A stretch of DNA of 64,000 bases, from the NCBI GenBank assembly GCA_030549775.1, contig CM060174.1, positions 68,345,566 through 68,409,565 of the forward strand, written 5' to 3'. This document shows, piece after piece, positions 35,615-47,721 of this stretch. Within the stretch, counting starts at the first letter, position 1. Each line of letters starts with the position of its first letter. Made by a program: the position numbers and the translations under genes. Under the pieces are notes generated by a model. It worked only from the letters and a program-made list of their open reading frames with translations. It was not told the origin of the DNA and did not search any database. This DNA is from Tamarix chinensis (Eukaryota; Streptophyta; Magnoliopsida; Caryophyllales; Tamaricaceae).

Positions 35615-36535
35615 TGAAATGCCCAAAAGTTATTTATTTTAAGAAATATAATTAAATAATAATTTATAAGGGAATTAATTTAATTAATTATTTAATTTTA
35701 ATGGGAAGGATTTATTTAGGACAATTGATTAAAGAATTTATAATTATTTTTATAAGGGAAAAATTGGTATTTTTACTAATTAAAAAGGAATTTAGGAAAA
35801 GTCTTTTAAAAACCCTAAATTAGCCTAAAAAGAAAATTTAATATTATTTTATTTAAATATTTTCATTTTAAAATACCTAAAATTTTCTAATTTATTTATT
35901 TAACCCCAAACCACTTAAATTTTTCCTTTTTCCTTTTTCCTTTTTCCTTTTTCTTTTTCTTTTTCTTTCCTCCTTTTCTTTCCTTTCTTTCTTTTTCTTT
36001 CTTTTCTTTTTTTTTCTTATCTCGCTGAATTGGGCTCGTGACGTGGCCCAATTCTCTTTCCTTCCTTCCTTTCTCCCGTAGCCCAGATGGCCCGCTCACC
36101 TCCTTCCTGCGGCAGCTAAGACGCTTCCTATCATGATCATTTTCCCTAAAACTCTGCGTTCCATTAAAGGTTATAACTACAACCGATCGGCCTGGTTGCC
36201 TCCCCCTTTTTCTTTTTTTTCTTTTTCCTTCGACCACCCGGCTCACCTTTTTCTTCCTCCGGCGTCGTCCACATGTAGCTTTGAGGGCCGAAAATGGCTC
36301 CGCCGGACACACATGTCGTGACTAGCCTTTCTCCCTCTCTTTCACTTCCCCTCGACACACACTCAAGCATGAACTGCCCCACTTCCCCTTTCTCCCGCAT
36401 GATCTCCCCATTTTCTCTTGCAAAGGTCGAGTACAATTTGAAATCGTGCTGACAAATCAACGCCACAATTACCCTAATAACTCACCGGCATTGACCCCCT
36501 GCCAACTTCCAGAACTCGACCCTACCCTCTAACAC

Positions 36536-36543
36536 TATAAATA
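36536..36543 (+). promoter_or_regulatory. TATA box of LTR copy F
   Basis: TATAAATA 921 bases into the LTR, matching the other copies. Confidence 0.6.
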
Positions 36544-37533
36544 CAACTCGTGTAGTAAGATTTCGAGATTTTTTTCCCTGAAACCCTAAATGCAAACCTA
36601 TGCCCCACCATGACTTCAGACGCATCATTCTCCGCCGTTAGCCAACCTCGCCACCACCTCTACCTCCCAAACTCTTCCCTACAACGCACTCTAGCTAACT
36701 AAACTATCCACCTCCTATGATTCTTCTCGCATGAGCCACCATATTTGTGTGAAGTTCCCTATCCCTCTCACAAAAACTTTTACCCCACAACCTTTAAATC
36801 GCTTTTTGCCACCACATCTGCCACTTCTACTACCTTCTGCGCCACCCAAAAACTTCTACTAATTCTCCTCCACCGAACCATAACCTTATTCTCTCTTTTC
36901 CCCTTCTCTTTCCCTCTATTTCTTCATCTTCTTCCCTTTTAGACTTCTTTTCCGGCCACCGCCGTGCACCACCGCCGGTGCCACCCATCCTCACTGACTT
37001 AAGGTGAAACCCTAAACCTTCTCAGCCATTCTTTTCTATTTATTGTAATTTATTCTATTTGTATTCCAATTTTTAGCATTTATTCAAATATAATTATTAT
37101 TATTATCATTATTATTATTGTTGATGTTGTTATTACATGTAATATTATTGATAAATTTTTTTGGCATGGTAGAGAATAATCTTGAGTTAATTAGATTGTT
37201 AGTTTTGAATTTTAGGAATTTATTTGAATTATTATAGGTTTATTATAATTATTAATACTATTATTAATCTTATTATTATTTATATAATTATTTTATTATT
37301 AATGTTAATTATTTTAGGGGGGGCGAGACCTTAAATTTTAATTAGGTCTTGCACCCTTGTATTTTTATTACTATTATTATTTTTTTTATATTATTACTAT
37401 TAATATTATTATTATCTTTATTAATTTTAATATTATAAGTATTATATGTTATTAATATTATTATTACTATTATTAAATAGTAATTTTATTATTTGAGGTA
37501 GGGACGAAAGCCCACCTTGTAATTGTAGGATTA

Positions 37534-37539
<6 letters not shown>

Positions 37540-37564
<25 letters not shown>

Positions 37565-37605
37565 TGGTCTACTTATATGAGTATTTTTACTAATATTTTA
37601 TTTTT

Positions 37606-37652
<47 letters not shown>

Positions 37653-37655
37653 CTT
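37540..37655 (+). repeat. TTA microsatellites in LTR F
   Basis: Two pure TTA runs (about 37537-37563 and 37610-37652) inside a longer field of TTA-rich sequence from 37085. Confidence 0.95.
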
Positions 37656-38269
37656 TATCAACATTATTTTGGTGAAGGGTAGGAGCCCTTATATCACCTT
37701 TTCTTTTTAAATTACATTAGTATTATTATTTGTATTTTAGTAGTATTTTGTATAGTTAATTCTAGTATATTATTATTTTAATTAAAAACCAAGTCTTAGG
37801 ATAGGTTAGTAAGTAATAGTATTTCTACGAAGGAACTTAATTCTTTTATTTTCCCATAATGGGTGAGCCTAGTCAAAGCCCTCAAGTGGTATAGGAGAGT
37901 GCTCCAAAACCAGTGACATTCTTAGGTAAGGGGTGCTAAGACCATTTGTGTAATATGTGATTTATATGCCATGTCACATGATTTATTGTGTATTTCATGT
38001 GTATATTGTAGAACTATTTCGAATGCAGCATGATATGGGAGTTAAGGTGTGTTTTGTGTAAATAATTGTGGCATGAGAATGATGTGTATAAATGTGTTAT
38101 TATTATGGTATGTTGTGGCCTAGAGACATGCATGATAAGGTTTTGCATGGAGTTGCATGGTGTTAGGGTTTTCATGAAGTGGTTGCATGGTGGTATAGGG
38201 TATGTGTGGTGGTATGAATGTTGCATAGTGATATTAGGGTTTGGATGATGGAGCTAAGGTTTTGCATGG

Positions 38270-38390
38270 TAGTTTGGATTTTGCATGGAAGTTAAGGTTT
38301 TGCATGGGAGATAGGGTTTTGCATGGGAGTTAGGGTTTTTGCATGGGAGTTAGGGTTTACATGGAGTTAGGGTTTGCATGGGTATTAGGG
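38270..38390 (+). repeat. Tandem GCATGGGAGTTAGGGTTT run in LTR F
   Basis: About six imperfect copies of an 18-20-base unit: TTTGCATGG, a short variable part, then GTTAGGG. Scattered copies of TTTGCATGG also occur in copies A and C at the same LTR position, so it was expanded locally in F. Confidence 0.85.
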
Positions 38391-38554
38391 GATGTTATGA
38401 TTAACTATGATGGTGGTGGTTAAATAGGGTTGGAGTGGTTAACCTGAGTCAAAGAGTAAGCATGGTAGGAGTCTAACTTTCCTGTCTTGGTATATATCTC
38501 TGAATAAGATACTTAATTTATTAATTATGTAAAGTGGAAGATGTTGAGCTGGGC

Positions 38555-38905
38555 CTAGACCGATCCACCAACATAATAGTGGCCAGGTACTGTGGTAGCC
38601 TGGAGACTAATCCACCGGCGTATAATAGTGGTAGGGTATGTTACCCTAGTGACCAATCCACCGGCTAAAATAGTGGGGGATTTCGAGCTCAACAAACTAA
38701 ACCATATATGTAGTTAAGATGTGGGAAGACACTAAGGACTTACAATGGAACACCGTACGAGAAAGGGCTAGACCGATCCATGAGCATATAATAGTGGTAT
38801 GGCATGTACCCTAAGTGACCGATCCATCGCCTATAATAGTGGCTAGGAGCCAAAGTGCCCTAGAGACCGAACCACCGGAAAAAATAGTGGGGTTCCCGTA
38901 CTCGT
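38555..38905 (+). repeat. Subrepeat array in LTR F (two triplets)
   Basis: Six units of the GATCCACCGGC...TAATAGTGG family in two sets with the AGCTCAACAAACTAAAC linker between them, as in copy A. Confidence 0.85.
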
Positions 38906-39101
38906 ATGGACTTGATAAAGAGCATGGTGTGAAAATAAATTTGATAAAGGCTTGATGAAGTAAATAATTTGATCCGTACTGAATCATGGCATTTCATCTA
39001 AGCATTTATTTTATGCTATTATGATTGAATTTTATGCCCTTTATTATTATCCATTCGTTGCGTGAAATATGTATGCTGGCCTTAGTGCTTGGTTACCTTA
39101 C

Positions 39102-39120
39102 TCAGTACGTAGCGTACTGA
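39102..39120 (+). other. Second conserved hairpin in LTR F
   Basis: TCAGTACG, loop TAG, CGTACTGA, a perfect 8-bp stem, followed at once by CACCCGTTTCATTGGTG. The same block occurs in copies A (about 8597-8633), B, E and, decayed, C, always about 340-450 bases before the LTR end. Confidence 0.75.
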
Positions 39121-39428
39121 TCACCCGTTTCATTGGTGCTGCTTATTTCGATGCTATCGATGTCTATGGGACATCAAGAGGGGCCGAGTGATTGTGGGCT
39201 AGATCGGGTCCTAGAGTGGCATGGTCATTTTCCTTTTTAGATTATTATTCATGTTACCTTTTTATTATATTGGAGTTGTAGAAATTATTTTATTAATGTT
39301 GTTTATTTGTTATCTAAAAAACAATAGCCAGTATTTCGAATGATATAAAGACTTACGCGTACTCTAATTTTTGTTTTTATAAATCTGGATTATTAATGAT
39401 GTCATTGGTAGTGTTTTCTTAGCCTTAG

Positions 39429-39474
39429 CACTTGGTACCAGAGCGGTAGGAGTGAACCGCTCTGGCACTAAGTG
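39429..39474 (+). other. Conserved LTR hairpin, copy F (best preserved)
   Basis: CACTTGGTACCAGAGCGGT, loop AGGAGTGA, ACCGCTCTGGCACTAAGTG: 17 of 19 pairs, extendable by GCC (39422-39424) with GGC (39476-39478) across a 4-base asymmetry. It is 82 bases before the LTR end. Confidence 0.85.
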
Positions 39475-39556
39475 TGGCAGTAGCATCGCCAGAAATTTAC
39501 AGTTTTAATTTATAAGTATTGTTTTAAAAAAATGTGTAAATTTTGGAGGTGTTACA

Positions 39557-39561
39557 GGCCT
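39557..39561 (+). repeat. Target site duplication, right of LTR F
   Basis: GGCCT, matching 35610-35614. Copy E resumes immediately after it. Confidence 0.92.
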
Positions 39562-39809
39562 CCGGCTCGTGGGAATGAGAAGCACCCATAAAAAGGGTGA
39601 TCAGTACGCCACTTACTGAGTAAGATAACTGTGCACTAAGGCCAAAAAATAAAAGTACATAAAACCATGCAGGATAATAAAACAACATATGATCACCTCA
39701 AATAAATAAATGCCAACCATAATCCGGATTCATTAATTAATTAATCTCTTATCATAACTCATTTCATGCCATACCTTTTTACTAATCCATGCGAGTCCAG
39801 AAACCTCCC

Positions 39810-40160
39810 ATTATTTTAGTCGATGGCTCGGTCACATATAGGGCATCATGCCCTAACCACTATTATAATCGTGGACCAGGCACGTATAGGGTGAAACACT
39901 CTAACTACTATTCCTTATCGGTGGATCCGTTTAGTTCCTACTCGCATGGTGTTCTACTGTAAGTACTTAGTGCCTTTTATGTGTCTTAGCAAACTCAGGT
40001 TTGGTTTATTGAGCTCAGGATCCCCTACTATTATAGGCGATGGGCTGGAAACACACAGGGCATAATGCTCCTAACCACTATTATTCACCGGCGGACCAAT
40101 CACATATAGGGTAAGATACCATAACCACTATTCCTAATCGGTGGATTGGCTGGACCCAGC
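39810..40160 (-). repeat. Subrepeat array in LTR E
   Basis: Reverse-complement units (CCACTATTAT followed by CGGTGGACC-like words), six or so, with the TGAGCTC/GTTTG linker at about 39995-40020. Confidence 0.8.
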
Positions 40161-41454
40161 TTAATAATCTTTCACTTTAAATGATTAATTTCATAAGTGT
40201 CTTATTCAAAAATTTCACCCCAAACATGCATGACTAACTCCCTCTACACTTAAACTTCCAAGGTCTTGTCCTACATCAAGAGACTCCTACACCTCCTAAC
40301 TCAATCCTACCTCCTTTCCTCATTATCGTCACTCACACTAGAGCTCATCTCCCACTTGTGTGGGTCAAAACCCACTACTTTTTCACCTCCAATCCTCTCA
40401 CTACCTCCCTCTAGGGTTTTTACCTAGAAACCCTAGTTTATACCTAAATGGCCCATCTTACTCCACCTTACGCAACTAAATTATTTTAACACACCGCCCA
40501 TCACAACCTATAGGTTCCACCTTCACCATCACTCTTTACTCACCAAGTACACGTATAACCACAAAAACCCCAAGTAGCCACACCAAACCCTAACTGGCCA
40601 CACCAAACCCTATCTCGGTCTCCTATATAACCTTATACAGTCCCACATACTATTTCTCATTCAAAGCATTCCAACACCGAAACAACACTTCCATTACCTT
40701 CCTCACACCTCATATCAAATTTCCATACGTAAAATTTACCCCTATGCAGACTTTATACATCCCATGTAACCCTTTGAACTTTTTGGATACAAAACAGTGA
40801 AACTCCCACGTGAAACCCTAAATTCTCCCATGCAAAACCTAGATTCTTCCTTACGTACTTAGATTCATGCAAACCCTAGATCCATGCATACAAACCCTAG
40901 ATTCCTCCAATCATGGTCATGTAACACTTAGGTCAACTCCACATCATTTCACTTGTTATTATCACATTACATAACCTAGCATGCATGTCTTATGGGTCAC
41001 ATCATATCACATCAAAAACACAACTTATACATATTATACTCATGCCATAAAATATCACATGAACATACCTCAACTCCTAGTCATACTACACGTAAAATAG
41101 TTATAATAATACACATAAAATACATCATATATCATGGCATATGGTATACAAAACATGTAAAACACATTACATATAAACGGCCTTACCTACACCCTTACCT
41201 AAAACGACACCACTCTTGGACCACGCTCCTACGCCTCCTTAGGGCTTTGACTGGTCTCATCCATGGAAAAGCTAAAGATTAGATTTCCTCCTACCAAAAA
41301 TACTATTATTCACTAATTTATTCTAAGACTAAGTTTTTGATAAAATAATAACATATTAATAATAATGACACTAAATAATTACTAATTTTGCTAGAGATAT
41401 AATAAATAATAGTAATATTGTAAAAGTTGATAATATAAGGTTTGAAGACTTTAC

Positions 41455-41735
41455 CCTAATAATAATAATAATGATACTAAAAATGATAATAATTATAATA
41501 GTACTAGTAGTAGTAATACTGATAATACTAATAATAATAATATGGTTTGAAATAAATGGTGGAATAAGATCTTCGACCCTTCACCAAAATAATACTAGTA
41601 ACATTAATAATAATAATAGTAATAATAATAATGAAACAATAATAGTAATTATGAAATAATAATAATAATAGCATAAACCAAAAGTAAAGTTAAATAGGGT
41701 TTCGACCCTACTTTGAAATAATAATAACACCATTA

Positions 41736-41767
<32 letters not shown>

Positions 41768-41885
41768 AATAATAATATAATTATACTTAAAATAGAATAA
41801 GGCTTCGGCCCTCAATAAAAATAATAACATTAGTAGTAGTAGTAGTAATATATTCAAAATAATGTAAATAAAAACAAATAAAATA
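41455..41885 (-). repeat. TAA/ATG microsatellites in LTR E
   Basis: Interrupted AATAAT tracts, an ATG run at 41735-41768 and a TAG run near 41832-41847. Confidence 0.93.
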
Positions 41886-42486
41886 AATAAAGCTTGAATA
41901 AATGGTGAAAAAGGGTAAAGAGGGTTTAGGGTTCCATCTTAGGTTGGTGGTGACAGGCAGCACTAGCGGCGGTGGCCGAAAAAAGAGAAAAAAAGGGAAA
42001 AAGTTAAGGGCTGGGAAAAGGAAAGGGAGAATGAGGGTGGAATTAGGGGTGTTTATGACTGCCTAGATGGAGAGGAGTAGAATGAAGGTGGCGGGCGGCA
42101 GTAGTGGTGGCCGAAAGTGTAAGAAGAAAAGAAAGAGAGGAGGAGAGGGAGGAAGAGAAAAAGAAGAGTAGGGGGAGATAGAGGAGCATGTACAGGTGTT
42201 TTTGGGAGGTTTAAGGGGCAGTAGTGGCAGTGGAAATGGTGGCTAAGGGTGGTAGGAAGGGCGGCGGATGTCGAAGAAAGGGTTGGTTGGGAGGCTACTT
42301 TGCTCAGCTGAGGTAGCTCGTGCAAGGAAAATTGAGGGAGAAGGGTGCTGAAGGGAGTACTTAGGTGGGTAGAGTGGGCGGTAGCATTGGACGATGGTGG
42401 CGGAAGATGAGTCTGAAATGGCGGTGGTACACGAGAGTAAAATTTTATGGTTTTGGGAAAAGACTCAATCAAAGCTGGTTAGGGGG

Positions 42487-42494
42487 TATTTATA
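42487..42494 (-). promoter_or_regulatory. TATA box of LTR copy E
   Basis: TATAAATA on the minus strand followed by CCCCC, 796 bases from the LTR start at 43290. Confidence 0.6.
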
Positions 42495-43290
42495 GAACTA
42501 AAGGGTGGCTAAGGTCATAAAGAAGAATGGGAGGATCGGGCAGGTTAGTTAGGGTTCACCAAAGGCGCCATTTGGCCGGTGAAATTCAAACGTGGTAGGG
42601 GTGGTTGTGTAGAAAAAAGGAGGTCATGCGCAAGAAGAGGGGGAGGGTTGGTTGGGTCAAATTGGCTGGTGAGTCAGTAGGGAGAGGGGGAAGAGGAATG
42701 GTCGGTCAATGGAGCACGATCGACGAAGAAAAAATAGGGATCTAGGGTGTTGTAAGCTGGGACGGGGGAGAAGAAGAGGGAGGAAGAAGAAGGTAGGGGT
42801 GCATGGACAATCGGCCGGGAAAAAAAAAAGAAAGGAAAGGAAAGGAAGAAAACCAACTATTAGGAGTTAAGAAAAAGGGGCCAAAACGAGGCATTCCAGC
42901 CCTGGGTCGTGCCGAAGGAAGAAAAGAAGAGGAACGTTTGGGTTACGGGAAGCTAAGCCCATTTTAGGAAGGAGGAAGAAAAGAAAAAAGAAAAAGGAAT
43001 TTATTCCCTAATTAATTTGGATATTTAGGTTATTTAAAAATAATAGTATTTAAATAAAATAATATTTAATTTTTTTTAGGCTAATTTGGGATTTTTGAAA
43101 TATTTTTCCTAAATTCCATTTTAATTAGCAAAACACCCTAATTTTTCCTCATTAAAATATTTATAAATTTCTTCTTTATTCTGCCCTAATTAATTCCCTT
43201 TTATTTTAATAAAAATAATTTATTTAATTAATTTTCATAATAAATCCTTAATTAACTATAATTCTTAAAATTAGGTTTTGGGGCATTTCA

Positions 43291-45829
43291 CTATGTATCT
43301 TATCTATGTCTTTTGAATATTTTTTCTTCATAAAAGAATTTATGTTAATGTGTTAACTTTAACATGGAAATAATCATAGAATTCAAAAAAAAATTGTTGA
43401 GCATTAGAGACAATGTAGAAATGCCATGATAAGAGATTTATTTTACCATCACTATCATCTTTCTTTTGGTAAACTCTAAACTAAAGATCTTGTAATCTTT
43501 AAATAAAATATATGATTAAGAATATTACCTTAATGCCTAAACTAGAATGGAATATGCCTTTTAAAAATATGCTTGGTATCTTTCTCATTTGAGCTTATTT
43601 GTGTTTTTATTTTCTCACTAGGTATATTCTCTTGTGCACATGTTACAACTGTTTGATTCTTTAGCTTCTATGTTTGTTTGTGATTGATTGAAACTTCTTA
43701 AACTACTTATTTCTTGGTAAGAAACACTATCTTACCTCACACCATCATTTAAGCATACTTATGTCTGATCAACAATTAAAATTTTGCATATATGTGACAA
43801 CTTAATATATATGAGACTCTACATTACTTTTTATAATAATAAATATATATGATTAGCAACTATTTCTTGTAATAAATGATATGCCTTAAAATACTCTGTC
43901 TTCTCCACTCATTTTCTCTTATGCTTGTTAACAATATCTAACATGATGAGAGTTGGAATGAAATACCCTACTAAGATTAAAATATGTTGTATACTATTAT
44001 TCATTGTGGGTAATCTAGCATATTTATACAAGAACTTTTGATATGGTGAAATTAAACCTATATTTTGTTCTTATATAAATCCATGGATCTTATGAATAAA
44101 ATATATGGTATGAATCATATGTTATGCATAAGTGATTTGAACATTCCTTATATGGTTTTCTTGTGCTATTTACTTTTATTATGCACTCCTTCATCCTTGT
44201 TTCACAAGAGAAAAAATGTCTTCAAGTGCTTTAACACTTGTACCTCATATCACTTCCTTGGCTTTCCTAAAAAATAAGCTTAGTTCCATAGTTAAAAATA
44301 TCTTTAATATGCTCTTAATTTTGACTTACATGATCCTTTAGCATATTTTTATACCTATATGATCATGTCCTAAATATATGACACTAGAATCGCCTTTCTA
44401 GTCCATATTCATTCTTTCACATATTTTACTAGGCATGAATTGACATATGCTCAATAATGTGATGAAATTGCTATATCTAAGTGTGCAAGAAATTCTTCAA
44501 AGCTCAATTTGTTAAATTATACTCTTTGTTTTGGCTTTTGTGGTTCTTTTTCAGAAAATTCTTACAAGTTACACTTGTTTTAAAGACATATATTGATAAA
44601 TATATTTTCTTGCACCTTCTCATTCGTGATTTTATAAAGAGAGAAACATTTGATAGACACTATAATTAATGTTTATGTATTATGATTGTTATATAAGTAT
44701 AAAATTTAATGCTTGTTTGAAGAAAGTTATGATTATATTCCACTATAGGAAACTACTATCAATATATTAGATCATGTTTCATTTGCTAGCTTTAAATCCT
44801 TGCATTTCATTACTTGAGAAGTGTCCTTTGATGCTTAAAATTTTGTACTTGACTAAATGTATGGCACTTGATATATTTTACTGTAATGTGTGTGTCTACT
44901 TCTTCAACTCATTATATTTTTCACACATACTTCCTTGTATGGCTTATTCAACTTATGGATTTTTCCCTTTTTCATTTGATTTTTATATAAAAGGGAAAAA
45001 GATATAAATAAATGGAATTGACAAGATATTGGGAAAATTAAATTTTGAATGATTTTTTTGCAAAAATGTGATTTATCTTAATACTTTTACTCTTAAAAGT
45101 ATTGCAATATCTCTTCACTTAGCACCTACTTACTTTACCACAACCTTTAGCTTCACTCACCTTCGTATTTGTTGTCTTAGATGGATCTATGTAGCTTTTA
45201 AATTCATTTTCATATCATTCTTGCTGCTTGAGTATTCTTATAGCTCATTGAGTATTTGTGCTTCATTCATATATATTTAGTAATGGTATCGCTTGTAATT
45301 TACTGTTGTTACATACAAGATAGTAACATCATTTTTAATAATCATATCTCTACTTTTAGTGATTATGTTGTTTGTGATAATGATTTCTTGGTAATTATTA
45401 TTACCAAGCTCTTGTTGATGATATATGCTTGACCTTGGGGGCGCATACCTATTTCTTTAATCACTTGAGGTTTTACCCTATGCTTATCCTAAAGGAAAAC
45501 ATATTCACATAAATTTCACACTTGCTCTTCATTGATGATATTGATTTTGAATGGTATTAAGAAGGAGCTTCAATCCCTATACACTTATATTTTTATTCGA
45601 GATCATATTTGTTGAAGATAAAAGGAAGAAAAGGTGAAAAAGATGTTATGTTCTCACTTGTTTAATCATCATATTATTATTCATATGGTACATGTTATTT
45701 TAATTGATAATCATAATCATATGATCTATATGCTTTAAGAGGATGTATTAATTTTTTCTTTCACTCTATCTTACATCATCTTCTTTGATATTGCCATATT
45801 TTTGTGTCATAATAAAAACGGAGGAGATT
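43291..45829 (+). other. AT-rich non-coding, probable copia interior
   Basis: Several 60-77-codon plus-strand frames exist, but none resembles a known domain and the composition is simply AT-rich. At 45812-45832, AATAAAAACGGAGGAGATTGTT resembles the polypurine tract and LTR start of SIRE-type copia elements, so the whole stretch may be the long non-coding 3' interior of one. Inference only. Confidence 0.35.
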
Positions 45830-46009
45830 GTTCCTAGTAAGTTAATTAGCCTTATTTTAATGATATAAAATGAATTTTGTTTTCTAACTTATTTACTCCA
45901 TGTGTAGCTTCAATTTTATAATCGGAATATATGAATCATGAAGGGGTAAATAATTGTACTCAAGAAAATAAGACCTGAGCTTTAAGGGATTTGTTATGGG
46001 CTTAGGTTT
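45830..46009 (+). mobile_element. Possible Ty1/copia LTR start, truncated
   Basis: TGTTCCTAGTAAGTTAATTAGCC follows a purine tract (GGAGGAGAT). Only about 180 bases remain before Athila-type sequence begins, so it is cut off or the call is wrong. Confidence 0.3.
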
Positions 46010-46800
46010 TATGCACATCTGTCATCCTAGGAATGCTCCTAAAGTGCAATCACTTGCATCACACATTAGTTCAAATGGTAAAGTCTAATGAGGTCCTACT
46101 ATAATAGGGGCTTCAGTGAGTGTTAACTTTATCCATTCAAAGGGTGCCTTAAAAAACTCATCAAACTCAAATTTTCTATCATGTTGCAAAAACTGACAAA
46201 GGAATTTAGTAATTTTAGAGAAATCTTTGATAAATCTTCGTAAAATTATGTATGCCCTAAAAAACTTCTCATACCTTTGATAGCACTTGGAAGGGGTAAT
46301 TTTTTTGATAACCTACACTTTGCTCTGTCAACCTCCGGTCCTTTAAGAGAGACCTTATGATATAAAACAGTGCCTTCTTGAACAATAAAATGATATTTCT
46401 CCTAGTTAAGGACTAATTTAATCTCTTCACACCTTACAAATAAACTCTCTAAGTTTGTCAGGAAATCCTCAAAACTATCTCCAAAAAAGGAAAAATCTTC
46501 TATAAAAATTTCTATAATGTCTTATACCATGTATGTGAATATAACCATCATGCACCGCTAAAAAGTTACGAGTTCATTACATAAGACAAAGGGCATTTGT
46601 CAAAAGGCGAATGTGCCATAAGGGTATATGAACATGGTTTGATGTTGATTTTCCGATGTAATGTCTATTTGGTTATAACTTGAGTATCCATCCAAAAAGT
46701 AATAAAAAGCTCTTCCTACCAATCTAACAAGTCTTTGATCAATAATAGGGGGGAGAAAATGATCTTTTTGGATGGCTTTATTCAGTTTTTTGTACTCCAT
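46010..46800 (-). pseudogene. RT and RNase H of an Athila-type gypsy element
   Basis: Minus-strand RT. 46800-46600 is open and reads EYKKLNKAIQKDHFLPPIID, then RLVGRAFYYFLDGYSSYNQI and FIYPYGTFAF, the Athila form of the RT fingers and palm. Reading goes on, with stops, through CMMVIFTYMV and IFIEDFSFFGDSF (the usual VFMDDFSVFG, with the DD reading ED), LESLFVRCEEIKLVLN, and FHFIVQEG. RNase H starts near 46090 (FELMCDASDCTLGAFLG) and is cut at about 46010. Element is decayed. Confidence 0.88.
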
Positions 46801-47720
46801 GAAAATACTCCAATACCTAGCTGTAAGGTGAAAATGGCAGGCCTTGCTTCTCTAATTCCTAGCTTCTTGAAAATGGACATGAGCATAAGATTGATACTAG
46901 CACCAAGGTCATAAAAGGCCTTACCATAGTACTTGTCTTAAAAGGAACAAAGGAAGGTGAAACTAGCAGGGTCCTAAAATTTTCTAAATTTTTTTTAAAA
47001 ATCAAACTACATCCCTAAGTCATTGCTACCATATCATATTCACACGGTCTTCTCTTTCATTTCAAGATGTCCTTTAAAATCTTTGCATAACTAGGCATTT
47101 GTCGGAGTACTTCAACCAATAGGATGTTAATCTATAATTGACAGAGAATATCAAGGAACTTATCAAATTTTTTATCATGTTGCTATTGTTTAAGGCGTTG
47201 AGGGAAAGGTGGTGATGGGATAAAAGGTTTAGGAATGATGGTCCATGATGGTTTACTATTCTTTTGTGTCTTAGGTGATGAAGTGTTGTCTTCTTTTGGA
47301 TTTCTAGTAGAATTAGTCTACAATTGTGAAGGTGCATAGTTTGACCTTCCCTCTAAGGGTTCTATGTTATTTTCTCATTTGCTAAGGTGGTATTTTTCCT
47401 TAGCCTCCTTCTGTTGGTAGGGAGGTGTAATTTCCTTAGCCGATCTAAGGGTGATGGCTTTACACTACTCTTCATCATCACTTATTGGGTTCTTAGTGTC
47501 AGTAGGCAAAGTGCCATGGGATTTGATACTCAGGGCAGTAGCTAGGTATCCCATTTAAGTTTCTAGTGCTCGTAGAAAGGTTGTGTTGCTCTGGATTACT
47601 ACACCGGTTTTTACCATCTATTCCTTGAGAAGATTTTCTAGAGATTTGGAGTTGTTGTGTTGAGAAGGAGGTTGGTGAGATTATGATTTTTGAGGGGTTT
47701 GGGGTTAAAGTTGGTAGTAA
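46801..47720 (-). pseudogene. Athila gag C-terminus and protease
   Basis: Minus strand. The gag tail lies at 47720-47400 (SKSLENLLKE, TTFLRALET, GTLP-DTKNP, ECKAITLRS-like), followed by a Pro-rich linker (PPFPQRLK near 47220). The block NILLVEVLRQMPSYAKILKD is at about 47140-47070. The protease active-site region at 46900-46830 reads YDLGASINLM and MSIFKKLGIREARPAIFTLQ. DLGAS matches the D-[ST]-G-like active site as it occurs in Athila. Many stops. Reading continues, after the LINE insertion, from 51490. Confidence 0.83.
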
Positions 47721-47721
47721 A

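Larger units (their letters stand above)
35615..39556 (+). mobile_element. Solo giant LTR, copy F, nested in LTR E
   Basis: A 3942-base LTR from TGAAATGCCCAAAAG to GGAGGTGTTACA with a perfect 5-bp target duplication (GGCCT). No interior remains, so it is a solo LTR formed by recombination. Contents: pyrimidine-rich leader (35920-37000), TATAAATA (36536), TTA microsatellites (37080-37660), a GCATGGGAGTTAGGGTTT tandem run (38270-38390), subrepeats (38555-38905), two hairpins (39102-39120, 39429-39474). The perfect duplication and the nearly perfect hairpin make it one of the younger copies. No protein domains. Confidence 0.93.
35138..43290 (-). mobile_element. 5' giant LTR, copy E, interrupted by LTR F
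   Basis: Minus-strand LTR, starting TGAAATGCCCCAAAACC at 43290 and ending GAGGTGTTACA at 35138. It is split at 35614/39557 by copy F. Without F and one duplication it is about 4206 bases. It holds the pyrimidine-rich leader (minus sense of 42000-43000), TATAAATA (42494-42487), microsatellites (41450-41880), subrepeats (39810-40160) and hairpin (35230-35275). Adjacent primer-binding site marks it as a 5' LTR. Confidence 0.88.

Noticed and set aside
35896..36312. 138-codon Lys/Arg/Glu-rich minus-strand ORF
   Set aside because: Antisense of the CTTTTTCC-rich tract of LTR F. Composition is fully explained by the tract.
44065..45280. Series of 62-77-codon plus-strand ORFs
   Set aside because: AT-rich chance frames, no splice signals linking them and no domain similarity. 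Best explained as non-coding interior of a copia element.
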